64,000 nt of DNA from Corynebacterium glaucum (GTDB taxonomy: Bacteria > Actinomycetota > Actinomycetes > Mycobacteriales > Mycobacteriaceae): positions 1,352,674 to 1,416,673 of the forward strand of contig NZ_CP019688.1 in the NCBI RefSeq assembly GCF_002287505.1, read 5' to 3'. This document shows positions 36,831 to 49,528 of the stretch, one piece after another. How positions within the stretch are numbered: position 1 is the stretch's first letter; every line of letters begins with the position of its first letter. The notes under the pieces were generated by a model that had not been told where the DNA came from, made no database searches, and saw only the letters and a program-made list of their open reading frames with translations. The translations under genes and the position numbers were made by a program.

Positions 36831-37148
36831 TTACTGGCCCTCTTCGTGCTCGAGGAGACCAGCTTCAATCTCACGCAGCGCGATGGAGAGCGGCTTCTCG
36901 CCCGGTTCCGGGTTGACCAGGGGGCCGATGAACTCGAACACGCCCTCGTCGGAGTTCTGGTAGAAGCTGTTGATCTGGCGAGCACGCTTGGCCGCGAAGA
37001 TGACCAGTGCGTACTTGGACGAAACCTTAGTCAGCAGCTCATCGATCGGGGGCTCGGTGATGCCCTCCGGGGTGTCATACACCAGGTCCTGCTCCGCGGT
37101 TGCGGACTGGGACGAGGTCTGCGACAGATCGTCGGTTACGTTGCTCAC
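36831..37148 (-). CDS. rpoZ: DNA-directed RNA polymerase omega subunit
   Basis: Small polymerase subunit helping to fold beta prime, 105 residues, with [20 protein letters not shown] and the AKRARQIN helix typical of actinobacterial omega. GTG start after AAGG, directly downstream of gmk as in the genus. Confidence 0.94.
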   Translation of the reverse strand: MSNVTDDLSQTSSQSATAEQDLVYDTPEGITEPPIDELLTKVSSKYALVIFAAKRARQINSFYQNSDEGVFEFIGPLVNPEPGEKPLSIALREIEAGLLEHEEGQ

Positions 37149-37161
37149 TTAAACCTTCTCG

Positions 37162-37782
37162 CTAATGTTCGCTATCCGTGGTGTCAGAGACACCAGTATC
37201 GGCGATGTTGTGTGTGTCAGTCAAAATTGCCGCAATCGCGGCAACAGCGCGTTCCACGTCGTCGTTTACCACGACGGAGTCGAACTCGCCTTGGGCGCCA
37301 AGTTCTTCACGCGCAGTCTGCAGACGGCGCTGAATCACGTCCTCGGTCTCCGTACCGCGGCCAGTAAGGCGCTCGACAAGCACCTCCCACGACGGCGGGG
37401 CGAGAAACACAGTGGCAGCTTCCGGCTTCAAGCGCTTGATCTCACGCGCACCTGCCAAATCCACTTCCGCGAGGACGGGACGTCCCGCCGCCAGCGCCTC
37501 TTCAACCGGACCAGCTGGGGTGCCGGACCGCTGAAGACCGCCGTGAATGTCCGCCCACTCAAGCATCTCTCCGGAATCAATCCGCTCCTGGAAATGTGCC
37601 GGGCTGACAAAGAAGTAGTCTTGGCCGTCGACTTCACCTGGGCGGGGTGCCCGAGTGGTCATCGACACGGAGAAGTAAAGGTTCGGCACATCGGTGATCA
37701 GCCGGTGGACCACCGTGGATTTTCCAACAGCGGACGGGCCGGCCAGAACGACCAGCTTGCCACGCGGTGTGCCTTCTGCCAC
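37162..37782 (-). CDS. gmk: guanylate kinase
   Basis: Phosphorylates GMP to GDP. P-loop GPSAVGKST at 15-23, the GMP-binding segment [19 protein letters not shown] and the lid arginines are present in 206 residues. GTG start, 5 bp after mihF, with GAGGCG upstream. The mihF-gmk-rpoZ-coaBC-metK order is the standard corynebacterial arrangement. Confidence 0.96.
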   Translation of the reverse strand: MAEGTPRGKLVVLAGPSAVGKSTVVHRLITDVPNLYFSVSMTTRAPRPGEVDGQDYFFVSPAHFQERIDSGEMLEWADIHGGLQRSGTPAGPVEEALAAGRPVLAEVDLAGAREIKRLKPEAATVFLAPPSWEVLVERLTGRGTETEDVIQRRLQTAREELGAQGEFDSVVVNDDVERAVAAIAAILTDTHNIADTGVSDTTDSEH

Positions 37783-37787
37783 GGGTC

Positions 37788-38108
37788 TTACGCCTCGTAA
37801 CCGAAGCGCTCCAGGAGGGCGCGACGCTGGCGCTCGCCCAGGCCGCGCAGGCGGCGGGTCTGAGCGATCTCGAGCTCTTCCATGATCTCGCGGGCCTTGA
37901 CCTTGCCCACCTTCGGCATTGCCTCGAGGAGTGCGGAGACCTTGGTCTTACCCACGATCTCGTCGGTGTCAGCCTTGTCCAGGACGTCCTTGAGCGTGGT
38001 CTCGCCGCGCTTCAGGGATGCCTTCAGCTCAGCGCGCTGCTTGCGAGCTTCCGCTGCCTTCTCCAGGGCTGCCTTGCGCTGCTCATCGGTCAACTGTGGA
38101 AGTGCCAC
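37788..38108 (-). CDS. mihF: integration host factor, actinobacterial type (mIHF)
   Basis: Nucleoid-associated DNA-binding protein of 106 residues. A long N-terminal helix (about 8-45) rich in Lys/Glu/Ala leads into the helix-two-turns-helix region [25 protein letters not shown] at 38108 has GGAGG 5 nt upstream; a longer in-frame extension upstream has no site. Annotated Ihf in C. glutamicum. Confidence 0.94.
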   Translation of the reverse strand: MALPQLTDEQRKAALEKAAEARKQRAELKASLKRGETTLKDVLDKADTDEIVGKTKVSALLEAMPKVGKVKAREIMEELEIAQTRRLRGLGERQRRALLERFGYEA

Positions 38109-38128
38109 GGGTTCCTCCAAATGTGTAG

Positions 38129-38156
38129 TCAGTATGTTGTGGTCCAGTCTCATCAA
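38129..38156 (-). promoter_or_regulatory. putative mihF promoter
   Basis: On the minus strand TTGATG (38151-38156) and TACTGA (38129-38134) are 16 nt apart, about 20 nt before the ribosome binding site. The remaining 239-bp pyrF-mihF gap otherwise holds only the stem-loop at 38278-38311. Confidence 0.4.
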
Positions 38157-38277
38157 CCGAACCCGGCCAAGTGCCATGGTGCACTGTATTCGGTGGGACC
38201 CGAATTGCACCGTTGCAACTCGCCAGCTTCGGCCAAGTGTAGCACTGCGGTTGTGCAACCACGTTTCCGCCACCTGC

Positions 38278-38311
38278 GTTTAGGCACGTCAACGCGTCGA
38301 CGCACCTAAAC
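38278..38311 (-). terminator. possible terminator or stem-loop after pyrF
   Basis: Outer stem GTTTAGG / CCTAAAC and inner stem CGTC / GACG with a 2-nt mismatch between them. No T-run follows, so factor-independent stop is uncertain. It would mark the end of the pyrimidine operon. Confidence 0.45.
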
Positions 38312-38347
38312 TACCAGGCTTTTTGCCACACGAAAATTAGACCCTCT

Positions 38348-39195
38348 TTAATCACCGCGCCGACCTGCAATCTTCACGTGTTTCCGCAGCTCAGCAGCAT
38401 CTGGACCAAACCGCAGAATCGAGCGCGAAACACTGGGAAATACCAGCACCGGATCAATCCCAGCCACTCGTTCCGCATCCTCGTAGGTCGCACCCTGCGC
38501 CCCCACCCCAGGCATCAGCACACACCCATTCAGGTACTCAAGGACAGGAGGCTTGACGACGGTTGCGCCCACCACAACACCGACATCCCCCACTCCATCC
38601 GCAGCACCTTCGGTGCCGGGGTTGTTTGCGTCGTGGTTGTAGGCCGCGCACTCGTCGACCATGAACTGCGCCACCGTGACCTCGCCGTCACCGACGCCCA
38701 GTGACGCAGCCTGAAAGGCCTCCGCCTCCGGGTTGGAGTTCGCCGCCATGACAAACACGCCCTTGCCGTGCGCCTGCGCCAGCTCGATCGCCGGCGCGAG
38801 GGAACCCACGCCCAGGTAAGGAGTGAGCGTCACCGCGTCCGCCTCGAGTGGCGAGCCGGGTTCCAGCCACGCGGACGCGTAGCCGGCCATCGTGGAGCCA
38901 ATGTCGCCGCGCTTCGCGTCCGCGATCACCAACGTCCCAGTCTCCCGCAGCCCCGCAAGCGCCTCTTCGAGCACCGCGAACCCACGGGAGCCGAAGCGCT
39001 CGAAGAACGCCACCTGCGGTTTCACCAGCGCGGCAGCGTCCGCAAACGCTTCCACGCAAGTGAGCGCGAAGGTGCGCAGCCCGTCCGCCGAGTCGGGCAA
39101 CCCCCACTGCTCCAAGAGAGCCGCGTGTGGGTCGATGCCGACGCAGAGTCGGCCCCGTTCACGCCCGGCGTCGACAAGCTTCTGCCCGAACCCCA

Positions 39196-39196
<1 letters not shown>
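38348..39196 (-). CDS. pyrF: orotidine 5'-phosphate decarboxylase (type 2)
   Basis: Last step of UMP synthesis. 282 residues, the longer actinobacterial type, with the catalytic lysine K95 in VIADAKRGDIGST and GVDP-like VGIDPHAALL near the start. Its GTG overlaps the carB stop by one base (TAGTG), so it is the last gene of the pyr operon. Confidence 0.96.
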
Positions 39197-42549
<3,353 letters not shown>

Positions 42550-43002
42550 TTACTTGGCCTCCTCGCTGGCTTCGACGGTGATGGTGGCCTGCTGCGGGCC
42601 GGTCTTGGACAGGTGGCGCACGAGCTTGCGGGTGTCCACGCCGCGGATGCCAGTCACGCCCTGGTTTTGCAGCTCGTCTTCCAGCGAGCGCTCCGAGCGG
42701 AAGTTCGACGGGATGCGCGAGACGTCGCGAACTACCACGGCCGCGGCAGTGATGGAACCGTCGCCGGACTCGGCCACGTCCTCGCTGTTCCATCCCACGT
42801 TGCCGATCTGCGGGGTAGCGAAAACGAGGATCTCCCCGCTGCGGGCGGGATCCGTCAGCTCGCGCTGGTAGGCGAACATGTCAGTGGTGAAAGTGCAGTT
42901 GCCCTGGATTGCCTGGGCGGCATCTGGCGCATCACCGAAGAGAAAACCGGGGAAGGTGGCGCCGTCATCAAGCACCAGCTTCGCGTTAACGCGATGAGTC
43001 AT
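42550..43002 (-). CDS. carA: carbamoyl-phosphate synthase small subunit lacking the glutamine amidotransferase domain
   Basis: Only 150 residues, against roughly 380-390 for normal CarA. The N-terminal CarB-interacting domain is present: AKLVLDDGATFPGFLFG, ATPQIGNVGWNSEDV, VVVRDVSRIPSNFRSE and GIRGVDTRKLVRHL. The frame ends in EASEEAK and TAA exactly where the class I amidotransferase domain should begin; the next base is the carB ATG. The catalytic Cys, His and Glu are therefore absent, and no out-of-frame remnant can exist because carB follows at once. The usual MTGYQE motif is altered to DMFAYQRE. ATG at 43002 with AAGGAG at the pyrC end. The enzyme may use free ammonia or a separate glutaminase, or this may be an assembly deletion. 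Confidence 0.85.
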   Translation of the reverse strand: MTHRVNAKLVLDDGATFPGFLFGDAPDAAQAIQGNCTFTTDMFAYQRELTDPARSGEILVFATPQIGNVGWNSEDVAESGDGSITAAAVVVRDVSRIPSNFRSERSLEDELQNQGVTGIRGVDTRKLVRHLSKTGPQQATITVEASEEAK

Positions 43003-43009
43003 TGTGTGG

Positions 43010-44299
43010 TTACTCCTTATCCAGTGCGTACGTTTGGGTGCCGCGCAGCCAGGTGGCCACGACTTTGGCGTTGAAGTCCATGCCTTCGTATGGGGTGTTG
43101 CTCGCCTTCGAGGCCATCGCCTCGCCGCTCGCGGTCCAGGCGTGCTCGGGATCGACCAGAGTGAGGTTGGCAGGCTCCCCGACGGCAATCGGGCGGCCCT
43201 GGTCTTCCAGCTGCATGATCTCTGCGGGTCGCTCGCTCATCACCTTTGCGACGAAGCGCCAGTCGGCAAGACCCGGCTCGACGAAGACTTGGTGCACGAC
43301 CGCAAGCGACGTCTCAAGGCCCAGCATGCCGGGCTTCGCGTGCTCGAACTCCACGCACTTGTCCTCGGAACCGTGCGGGGCGTGGTCGGTGGCGACGACG
43401 TCGATCGTGCCGTCGAGAAGCGCCTCGCGCAGCGCAACCGTGTCGCGGTCCTCGCGCAGCGGCGGATTCACGCGGAAGTTGCCGTCGTAGGTGACCAACT
43501 TCTCGTCGGTAAGCAACAAGTGGTGAGGGGTGACCTCGGCACTTGCCGCAATCCCCTGCTCCTTCGCCCAGCGCAGGAGCTGGACGGTGCCCTCGGTGGA
43601 GGCGTGGCAGAGGTGGTAGCGCCCGCCGTAGTCGCGCGTCATGATCAGGTCGCGGGCGACGATCGACTCTTCGGCAACGCGCGGCCAGCCACGCAGCCCA
43701 AGACGAGCAGCGTTTTCGCCCTCGTGCGCGACTGCGCCGGCGGTCATGCGGTGGTCCTCGGCGTGCTGGGCAAGTACTACATTGTGCGCTTTCGCGTACT
43801 CGATCGCGCGGCGCATGAGCTGCGGATCGTTGACGCACTTGCCGTCGTCGGAGAACATCCGCACGTGGTTGCGCGCGAGAAGCCCGATCTCAGTGAGCTC
43901 CTCGCCCTCGAGCCCCTTGGTGATGGAGCCGACCGGGTAGACGTCGCACTTGCCGTACGTCTGCCCCTTTTCCCACACCGCCTCGGCCAGGAAGGGTTGG
44001 TCGATCACCGGCTGGGTGTTCGCCATGGTGAACACGGCGGTGAATCCGCCCTTCGCCGCGGCGTCCGAGCCGGTGGCGATGGTCTCGGTGTCCTCGCGGC
44101 CCGGCTCGCGCAGGTGCACGTGCATGTCCACCAATCCAGGCAGCAGTACGTGACCTTCGCAGTCGACCACCTCGTCGGCCTCGAACGGGCCGCTGTTGAT
44201 CGCCTCGATAACCCCGGACTCAAGGTCGATGAGCAGGTTCGTCGCATCCTCGCCGTAGGGGCGGACGTTGTTCAGCGCAAGCGTTTTCGGCGTGCTCAC
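43010..44299 (-). CDS. pyrC: dihydroorotase
   Basis: Zinc amidohydrolase closing carbamoyl-aspartate to dihydroorotate, 429 residues. Metal ligands H60 and H62 are in [14 protein letters not shown], with further ligands in LAQHAEDHR and LCHASTEGT and the catalytic aspartate in [11 protein letters not shown] overlaps the pyrB stop (GTGA). Seven bases separate its stop from carA. Confidence 0.96.
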   Translation of the reverse strand: MSTPKTLALNNVRPYGEDATNLLIDLESGVIEAINSGPFEADEVVDCEGHVLLPGLVDMHVHLREPGREDTETIATGSDAAAKGGFTAVFTMANTQPVIDQPFLAEAVWEKGQTYGKCDVYPVGSITKGLEGEELTEIGLLARNHVRMFSDDGKCVNDPQLMRRAIEYAKAHNVVLAQHAEDHRMTAGAVAHEGENAARLGLRGWPRVAEESIVARDLIMTRDYGGRYHLCHASTEGTVQLLRWAKEQGIAASAEVTPHHLLLTDEKLVTYDGNFRVNPPLREDRDTVALREALLDGTIDVVATDHAPHGSEDKCVEFEHAKPGMLGLETSLAVVHQVFVEPGLADWRFVAKVMSERPAEIMQLEDQGRPIAVGEPANLTLVDPEHAWTASGEAMASKASNTPYEGMDFNAKVVATWLRGTQTYALDKE

Positions 44300-45255
44300 A
44301 GCTGCACTCCTTCCTGGCCGTCGCGGCCACTCGCCAACAGGGTGAACAGGACGGCCATGCGGGTGTAGACGCCGTTGGACACCTGGCCAAGCACCACGGC
44401 ATTGTCGCGGTCCGCCACCGCATAGTTAATCTCCATGCCCCGCAGCATCGGCCCCGGGTGCATGATGAGGGCATTTGCTTGAAGACGGTCCGCCCGCTGC
44501 CCCGACAGACCATAAAGCGTCGCGTATTCGCGGTGCGAGGGAAAGAACCCGCCCTGCATACGCTCGGCCTGGACACGCAGCATCATGACGACGTCTGGCT
44601 TAGTACCGGATTCGCCGCCGTCGATTTCCGCGTCGAAGTCGTAGCTCACTGTCGCAGGCCAGTGCTCTACCCCGGTTGGGAGCAGCGTCGGTGGCGCAAC
44701 CAACACGACCTCGGCGCCGAGCGTGGAAAGCAGATCGACGTTGGAGCGGGCCACGCGCGAGTGCAGAATGTCGCCGACGATGAGGACCTTCTTACCGGCT
44801 ACATCCCCGATGTGCTGGCGCATGGTCACCGCGTCCAGCAGCGCCTGGGTGGGGTGCTGGTGCTGACCGTCACCGGCGTTGATGATCGAGGTCTCCGGCA
44901 ACCACTGGGTCAGAAGCTGCGCCGCGCCTGAGGCCGGGTGGCGCATGATGATTGCGTCGGCACCCACCGCCGCCAGCGTCGCGGCGGTGTCTTTGAGCGA
45001 TTCACCCTTCTTCACACTCGACGAAGAAGCCGACACGTTGATCACGTCCGCGCTCATCCACTTACCCGCGGTCTCGAAAGAGGAACGGGTGCGCGTCGAG
45101 TTCTCGTAGAACAGGGTGAAGATGGTGCGCCCGCGCAAGGTCGGGAGCTTCTTGATCTCGCGGCCGTCCAGCGCCTCGCGGAACCGGTCGGCTTCGTCCA
45201 TCAACCCGATGATTTCGTCGCGGGTGAGGTCTCCGATGTCAATGAGGTGTTTCAT
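44296..45255 (-). CDS. pyrB: aspartate carbamoyltransferase catalytic chain
   Basis: Joins carbamoyl phosphate and aspartate. 319 residues with the carbamoyl-phosphate loop [11 protein letters not shown] at 51-61 and the aspartate-domain IMRHP region. ATG immediately after the pyrR stop (TAGATG). No regulatory chain pyrI is nearby, as usual in this group. Confidence 0.96.
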   Translation of the reverse strand: MKHLIDIGDLTRDEIIGLMDEADRFREALDGREIKKLPTLRGRTIFTLFYENSTRTRSSFETAGKWMSADVINVSASSSSVKKGESLKDTAATLAAVGADAIIMRHPASGAAQLLTQWLPETSIINAGDGQHQHPTQALLDAVTMRQHIGDVAGKKVLIVGDILHSRVARSNVDLLSTLGAEVVLVAPPTLLPTGVEHWPATVSYDFDAEIDGGESGTKPDVVMMLRVQAERMQGGFFPSHREYATLYGLSGQRADRLQANALIMHPGPMLRGMEINYAVADRDNAVVLGQVSNGVYTRMAVLFTLLASGRDGQEGVQL

Positions 45256-45828
45256 CTAGTTCGCCTCCCGGGTCAGGGTCACGCCGTCGGTGCCGTCGAT
45301 AGGCGTCAAGCTCACGGTGACATCCTCCGTCTTCGCGGTAGGGATGTTCTTGCCCACGTAATCGGCGCGGATCGGCAGCTCGCGGTGACCGCGATCGACC
45401 AACACCGCGAGTTGAATGGCTCGCGGGCGACCGATATCGCGAAGCGAATCCAGGGCGGCGCGGATGGTGCGGCCTGAATACAAAACGTCGTCGACCAGAA
45501 TGACCAGCGATCCATCGACCTCGGCCGGGATGTGGGTGGGGCGCAGCGCGCGGTGCGGCTTGTCGCGCAAGTCGTCGCGGTAGAGCGTCACGTCGAGGGA
45601 ACCGACGGGCACCGCCACCCCCGAGAATTCTTCAACCGCTGCAGCGATGCGCTGTGCGAGCGGGACTCCACCTGATGGGATGCCCAGCAGCATCACCCCA
45701 GGCTGGCTGGCCTCACCTGCGTCATCGAGCGCAGTCTTTTCAATGATTTGGTGCGCGATGCGTGCAATCGTGCGCGAAACGTCTTGGGCTGATAACAGCT
45801 CGACCGTTTCGCGTGTGTTTTCACTCAT
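45256..45828 (-). CDS. pyrR: PyrR bifunctional regulator / uracil phosphoribosyltransferase
   Basis: UMP-responsive RNA-binding regulator of the pyr operon with phosphoribosyltransferase fold, 190 residues. The PRPP loop [20 protein letters not shown] is intact. ATG with a strong AAGGAGG. I found no recognisable PyrR anti-antiterminator hairpin or U-tract in the 5' region, so control might act at translation initiation as proposed in mycobacteria. Confidence 0.95.
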   Translation of the reverse strand: MSENTRETVELLSAQDVSRTIARIAHQIIEKTALDDAGEASQPGVMLLGIPSGGVPLAQRIAAAVEEFSGVAVPVGSLDVTLYRDDLRDKPHRALRPTHIPAEVDGSLVILVDDVLYSGRTIRAALDSLRDIGRPRAIQLAVLVDRGHRELPIRADYVGKNIPTAKTEDVTVSLTPIDGTDGVTLTREAN

Positions 45829-45878
45829 CGGACCTCCTTCCCCGCCTCACAGTGCGGAATTTAAAGGATGTCGAACGG

Positions 45879-45925
45879 AAAGTTTCTCTACTGTCGGAAA
45901 TGACGTTGAGACACAATGAAACTTT
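45879..45925. promoter_or_regulatory. inverted repeat in the divergent pyrR / epimerase promoter region
   Basis: AAAGTTTC (45879-45886) and GAAACTTT (45918-45925) form an 8-bp inverted repeat 31 bp apart in a 115-bp divergent region. It may be an operator or chance. The region otherwise shows only AT-rich promoter-like stretches. Confidence 0.3.
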
Positions 45926-45943
45926 AGCGCACAAGGAACTCTC

Positions 45944-47314
45944 ATGGGCATTACTGCTTCCCACCTCGTACCCGCCGATCGCGACCGAGTCTGGGACTGG
46001 CACACGCGCAAAGGTGCCGTCGTCAGGCTCACTCCCCCATTCCCCCCAATGACACCGGTGAAGCAGGCCGAAAGCCTGCGCAGCGGCACGACCGTCTTCT
46101 CCCTCCCTGCAGGTGTGAAGTGGGAGGCGCGCCACCTCGTGGATCAGTACCGCGCTGGCGAACAGTTCGCGGACCAGGCGGTGAACCAGCCGATCAAGAC
46201 CATCACCGGCTGGACCCACACCCACCAGTTCGCCGATGCCACCACTAACGACGGCTCGCCCGCCACCGGCATCACGGACACGGTTGAAGCAAACGTCCCC
46301 GAGTTCGCACTGCGCTCTGCGTTCGCGTATCGGCAGCACCAACTGATCGAGGATTTCAAGTTCATCAACTCGCTGCCCGCCACGGAGCCGCTCACCATCG
46401 CCATGACTGGCGCGTCCGGGTTGGTTGGGTCCCACCTGAGCGCTCAGCTGACCACTGCTGGACATTCGGTGGTCTCGCTGACCCGCAGCGACCCGGGTGA
46501 GGACGAGCGTAAGTGGGATCCGGACAATCCCGCTTCAGACCTCCTCGAGGGTGTGGATGCGGTGGTACATCTCGCGGGCGAATCCATCATGGGCCGCTTC
46601 ACCGAGGAGAAGAAGCGCAAAATCCGCGACTCGCGCATTGGGCCAACCCGGAAGCTGGCGAAGCTCGCCGCGGATTCCGGAGTGGAGACTTTCGTGTGCG
46701 CGTCCGCAGTCGGCTACTACGGCACTGACGCCGGAGATCGTCCCCACACCGAAGCTGACGGCCCAGGCAAAGGATTCCTCGCAGAGGTCTGTGCTGAGTG
46801 GGAAGATGCGGCGCAGGTCGACGGCGTGCGCGCGGTGAACATCCGCACTGGACTGGCGCTCTCCGGCGCCGGCGGCCTGCTGCCGGTGCTCAAGGCATCC
46901 GTTTCCGCGGGCCTGGGTGCGCGCTTCGGCGACGGCGACTTCTGGATGTCCTGGGTCGCCCTCGACGACCTCACCGACATCTACGTGCGCGCGCTGGTGG
47001 ACGATTCACTGCACGGACCGATCAACGCCACCGCGCCGAACCCGGTCACCAACGCGGAAATGTCAGCGACTCTGGCTCGCATGTTGCACCGCCCCGATTT
47101 CTTCCCCATCCCCGAATTCGGACCGAAGATCCTGCTTGGCCACGAAGGCGCACACGAGCTCGCGCTCGCGGACCAGCGCGTCGCCCCTACCGTCGCCAAG
47201 CAAGCGGGAATGGCCTTCCGCTACCCCACCTTGGAAGCTGCACTTGCTCACGAGCTCGGCAAAGAGCAACTCCTCGAGGGCGAAGGGCGCGGTGTCGGCA
47301 GGGCAAGCCGGTAG
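45944..47314 (+). CDS. TIGR01777 family SDR epimerase-like protein with N-terminal extra domain
   Basis: 456 residues. The first 145 look like a START/SRPBCC-type ligand-binding domain (VKWEARHLVDQY, TGWTHTHQFAD). From about 150 follows an extended SDR domain with the NAD(P) loop MTGASGLVGSHL (GASGLVG at 156-162), VVHLAGESIMGRFTEEKK, CASAVGYYGTDAGD and a C-terminal DUF1731-like end. Relatives are annotated as nucleoside-diphosphate-sugar epimerases or YfcH/SulA-like, but no reaction is established. ATG with AAGGA upstream. It is divergent from pyrR. Confidence 0.85.
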   Translation: MGITASHLVPADRDRVWDWHTRKGAVVRLTPPFPPMTPVKQAESLRSGTTVFSLPAGVKWEARHLVDQYRAGEQFADQAVNQPIKTITGWTHTHQFADATTNDGSPATGITDTVEANVPEFALRSAFAYRQHQLIEDFKFINSLPATEPLTIAMTGASGLVGSHLSAQLTTAGHSVVSLTRSDPGEDERKWDPDNPASDLLEGVDAVVHLAGESIMGRFTEEKKRKIRDSRIGPTRKLAKLAADSGVETFVCASAVGYYGTDAGDRPHTEADGPGKGFLAEVCAEWEDAAQVDGVRAVNIRTGLALSGAGGLLPVLKASVSAGLGARFGDGDFWMSWVALDDLTDIYVRALVDDSLHGPINATAPNPVTNAEMSATLARMLHRPDFFPIPEFGPKILLGHEGAHELALADQRVAPTVAKQAGMAFRYPTLEAALAHELGKEQLLEGEGRGVGRASR

Positions 47315-47317
47315 GCT
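47312..47317 (+). promoter_or_regulatory. putative -10 box (TAGGCT), leaderless promoter of the YbjN-like pair
   Basis: TAGGCT overlaps the stop of the previous gene and lies 7 nt before the GTG at 47325. Confidence 0.4.
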
Positions 47318-47324
47318 CGATGCG

Positions 47325-47786
47325 GTGAGCACTGAGCAAGAAGCACCTAACGTTGTCGAGCCCGTGACGGCCGAGTCGGTGGCGGCGATTTTCACGGAAG
47401 AAAATCTCGAGCACCGCATCGAGGGCGATGTCGTCCGCTCCGGGTTCGTTAACGCGGCCATCGTTGTCGCCGTTGACGGCTCCACCCTCGTATTTGAGAC
47501 GCTGTGGCGCGGCATGGCACCGAAAGAGTTGGCGAACCACCTGCTGCTAGCGGTCAACGAGCACAACCAGACGCGCTTTGCGCCCACCCTGCGCATGCTC
47601 GAGGGCCAGGGCGAGCAGCTCGCGGTATCAGCAATCCGCTCCTTCGATATCGCGCATGGGGCGTCGTTCAACCAGCTCGGAGCATTCATCGTGAACTCCA
47701 TCGAGGCCACCCTGCAGGCATTCAACTTCCTCGAGAACTCGTTCCCCACCCTCGTGACCTGGAAGGATCCGCACAGTGAACACTAA
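47325..47786 (+). CDS. YbjN-like small protein 1
   Basis: 153 residues, predicted soluble, with the layout of YbjN/type III chaperone-like proteins: alternating strands (SGFVNAAIVVAVDGSTLVFETLW), then helices (APKELANHLLLAVNEHNQTRF) and a C-terminal amphipathic helix. No catalytic motif. GTG at 47325 is preceded by a -10 box rather than a ribosome site. The next gene encodes a protein of similar layout and overlaps by 11 bp, so the two may form a heteromer. Confidence 0.7.
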   Translation: MSTEQEAPNVVEPVTAESVAAIFTEENLEHRIEGDVVRSGFVNAAIVVAVDGSTLVFETLWRGMAPKELANHLLLAVNEHNQTRFAPTLRMLEGQGEQLAVSAIRSFDIAHGASFNQLGAFIVNSIEATLQAFNFLENSFPTLVTWKDPHSEH

Positions 47787-48213
47787 CCCAGAGCAGGTCA
47801 CCATCGACCGGGTCATCGCCGCCGCCGCCGAGTTGGGCTTTTCGCTTGACGACGACCTGTCGGGACGTGCAGCCCACGCCCACGTAAGCGGGTTCGACGT
47901 TCTCGTCGTCTTGCTCGACACCGTGTTAATCGTGCGAGCCGACGCAGCCACGGATATCCCGTCAGATTCCACCGACGCGACGCTGTACTTTGCCGCTAAC
48001 CAGGTCAACTCCACCTTTGTCGACGCCCGCGCGTTGGTGGTCAACTGCACCGAGACGCTCATCGTGCGCACCGAGGCGGAGATCAACGTCGCCGCAGGTT
48101 TGAACGACGCGCAGCTGCAAAACGCCTTGAAGGTCGCCTTCGATGGGATCATCCAGACGCAAGACGCCATGGTTGCGCTCAGCGAGACCCTGCAAGCCGC
48201 AACCGAGGAATAA
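47776..48213 (+). CDS. YbjN-like small protein 2
   Basis: 145 residues with the same alternation of strands and helices as its upstream neighbour (GFDVLVVLLDTVLIVRADA, DATLYFAANQVNSTFVDARAL). GTG at 47776 lies inside the end of the preceding gene, implying coupled translation. Function unknown; a role in protein-protein contact or stress is only a family-level guess. Confidence 0.7.
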   Translation: MNTNPEQVTIDRVIAAAAELGFSLDDDLSGRAAHAHVSGFDVLVVLLDTVLIVRADAATDIPSDSTDATLYFAANQVNSTFVDARALVVNCTETLIVRTEAEINVAAGLNDAQLQNALKVAFDGIIQTQDAMVALSETLQAATEE

Positions 48214-48223
48214 GGCGAAGCGA

Positions 48224-48661
48224 CTACCGGATCTCGGTGAGCCTCCAAACTCCGGCTTCTTTGGTGAACACCAGCGTTTCCCTTGGTTGGAGCTCACGTA
48301 CACCGTACGAATGACCGCTGCCTCTGCACACTTCGACCCTGGTGTGACTGAGTTCCTCGGCGATGAATGCGCCGTCGGTGGACTTCCATGCAAGCCAATC
48401 CACCGCGTCGGACGAGGTCATATGGCCTGTAAAAACGGTTTCACCGAAGAACTCGTTAGCGTACTTCCCGCTATACGGGCACACAATGGCGGTTTGCTTC
48501 GACTCAGGCAGCAAATCTGCAACCATAACACTTGCCGACGACCCGCTCTGGTATTCAAGCCATAGATCGAGGGATTCGACATGCTCAAACGCGTTGCAGC
48601 CGGCCAGCACTCGGGCGGACACGAGGGTGCAGAAGAACCAGCCGCGGCGAAAGCTACTCAT
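48224..48661 (-). CDS. putative lipoprotein, function unknown
   Basis: 145 residues. N-terminus MSSFRRGWFFCTLVSARVLAGC has a basic n-region, a hydrophobic core and a lipobox VLAGC, so lipid attachment to the cysteine near residue 22 is predicted. The mature part is small, with two further cysteines (IVCPYSG, VEVCRGSG) that could form a disulfide outside the cell. No family recognised. The ATG at 48661 is favoured over a TTG 9 nt upstream. Convergent with the YbjN pair and 15 bp downstream of the kinase gene. Confidence 0.65.
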   Translation of the reverse strand: MSSFRRGWFFCTLVSARVLAGCNAFEHVESLDLWLEYQSGSSASVMVADLLPESKQTAIVCPYSGKYANEFFGETVFTGHMTSSDAVDWLAWKSTDGAFIAEELSHTRVEVCRGSGHSYGVRELQPRETLVFTKEAGVWRLTEIR

Positions 48662-48676
48662 AGTGCACAATTTGCT

Positions 48677-49528
48677 CTAGGACTGCGCGAGACGCGCCAG
48701 TTCCATTTCAGGATCGAAGTCTGCCTTGGGCCATTCCAGCTGCAGCGACTGCAGCGCTTCCAGCATTAGGGTCTTCACCACCGTGCGGCAGTACTTCTTG
48801 TTGTCGGACGGAACGCAGTACCACGGTGCAACATCGGTCGACGTGCGCGTCATCGCGATCTGGTACGCAGCCATGTACTGCGACCACAGCTTGCGGTCGT
48901 CGATATCGCCCGGGTTGTACTTCCAGTGCTTCTCCGGGTTCTCGATGCGCTCTTTGAGGTTTTCGGCTTGGTACTCGCGGGAGATATGCGGCATCACTTT
49001 GATGATGCGCGTGCCGCGCGCCGCCAGCTCGTTTTCGAACTCCACGATCGCGCCGTAGCGCCGCTCGATCTCTTCCGGCGGTGCCAACTGCTTGACCCGC
49101 TGCACCAGCACATCCTCGTAGTGGGAACGGTCGAACACCGAAATCTGGCCAGGCTCCGGCAGGTGGGGCCCGAAGCGCCAAAGGAAGTCGTGCGCAGCTT
49201 CCTCTTCCGTCGGCCGGCCAAAGGCCTTCACATGCACACCCTGCAGGTCCATGGTTTTGCCGATGACGTGGCGGATGATGCCGCCCTTGCCAGCCGTATC
49301 CATGCCCTGCAGCACCAAGAGCACCGAACCGGCGTTCTCATTGCCCGCCCGACCGTTGGCGTAGAGCTTCTCCTGCTCCTCATCGAGGGCGTCATCGAGA
49401 TCATTGAAAGCCTCGTCAACACTGCTCTTGCCGGAAAGCCCGGGAGTAGATGAAGGGTCGACATCTGCGAGCTGAAAGTTCGGGCCAACCTTGAGCTCGT
49501 AAGCTTCCTCGACGGTCAGTTTCGCCAT
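48677..49528 (-). CDS. PPK2 family polyphosphate:nucleotide phosphotransferase
   Basis: 283 residues. Uses polyphosphate to phosphorylate nucleotides. Walker A-like GMDTAGKGG at 75-83 and Walker B VFDRSHYEDVLV from 131 match the PPK2 fold; the KAFGRPTEEEAAHDFLWR lid region is also typical. The one-domain form does not by itself tell whether NMP or NDP is the acceptor. ATG directly follows the nusB stop (TAGATG). Confidence 0.9.
   Translation of the reverse strand: MAKLTVEEAYELKVGPNFQLADVDPSSTPGLSGKSSVDEAFNDLDDALDEEQEKLYANGRAGNENAGSVLLVLQGMDTAGKGGIIRHVIGKTMDLQGVHVKAFGRPTEEEAAHDFLWRFGPHLPEPGQISVFDRSHYEDVLVQRVKQLAPPEEIERRYGAIVEFENELAARGTRIIKVMPHISREYQAENLKERIENPEKHWKYNPGDIDDRKLWSQYMAAYQIAMTRTSTDVAPWYCVPSDNKKYCRTVVKTLMLEALQSLQLEWPKADFDPEMELARLAQS

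Noticed and set aside
45829-45943. PyrR-dependent attenuator in the pyrR leader
   Set aside because: No PyrR-binding loop and no terminator hairpin with T-run could be recognised.
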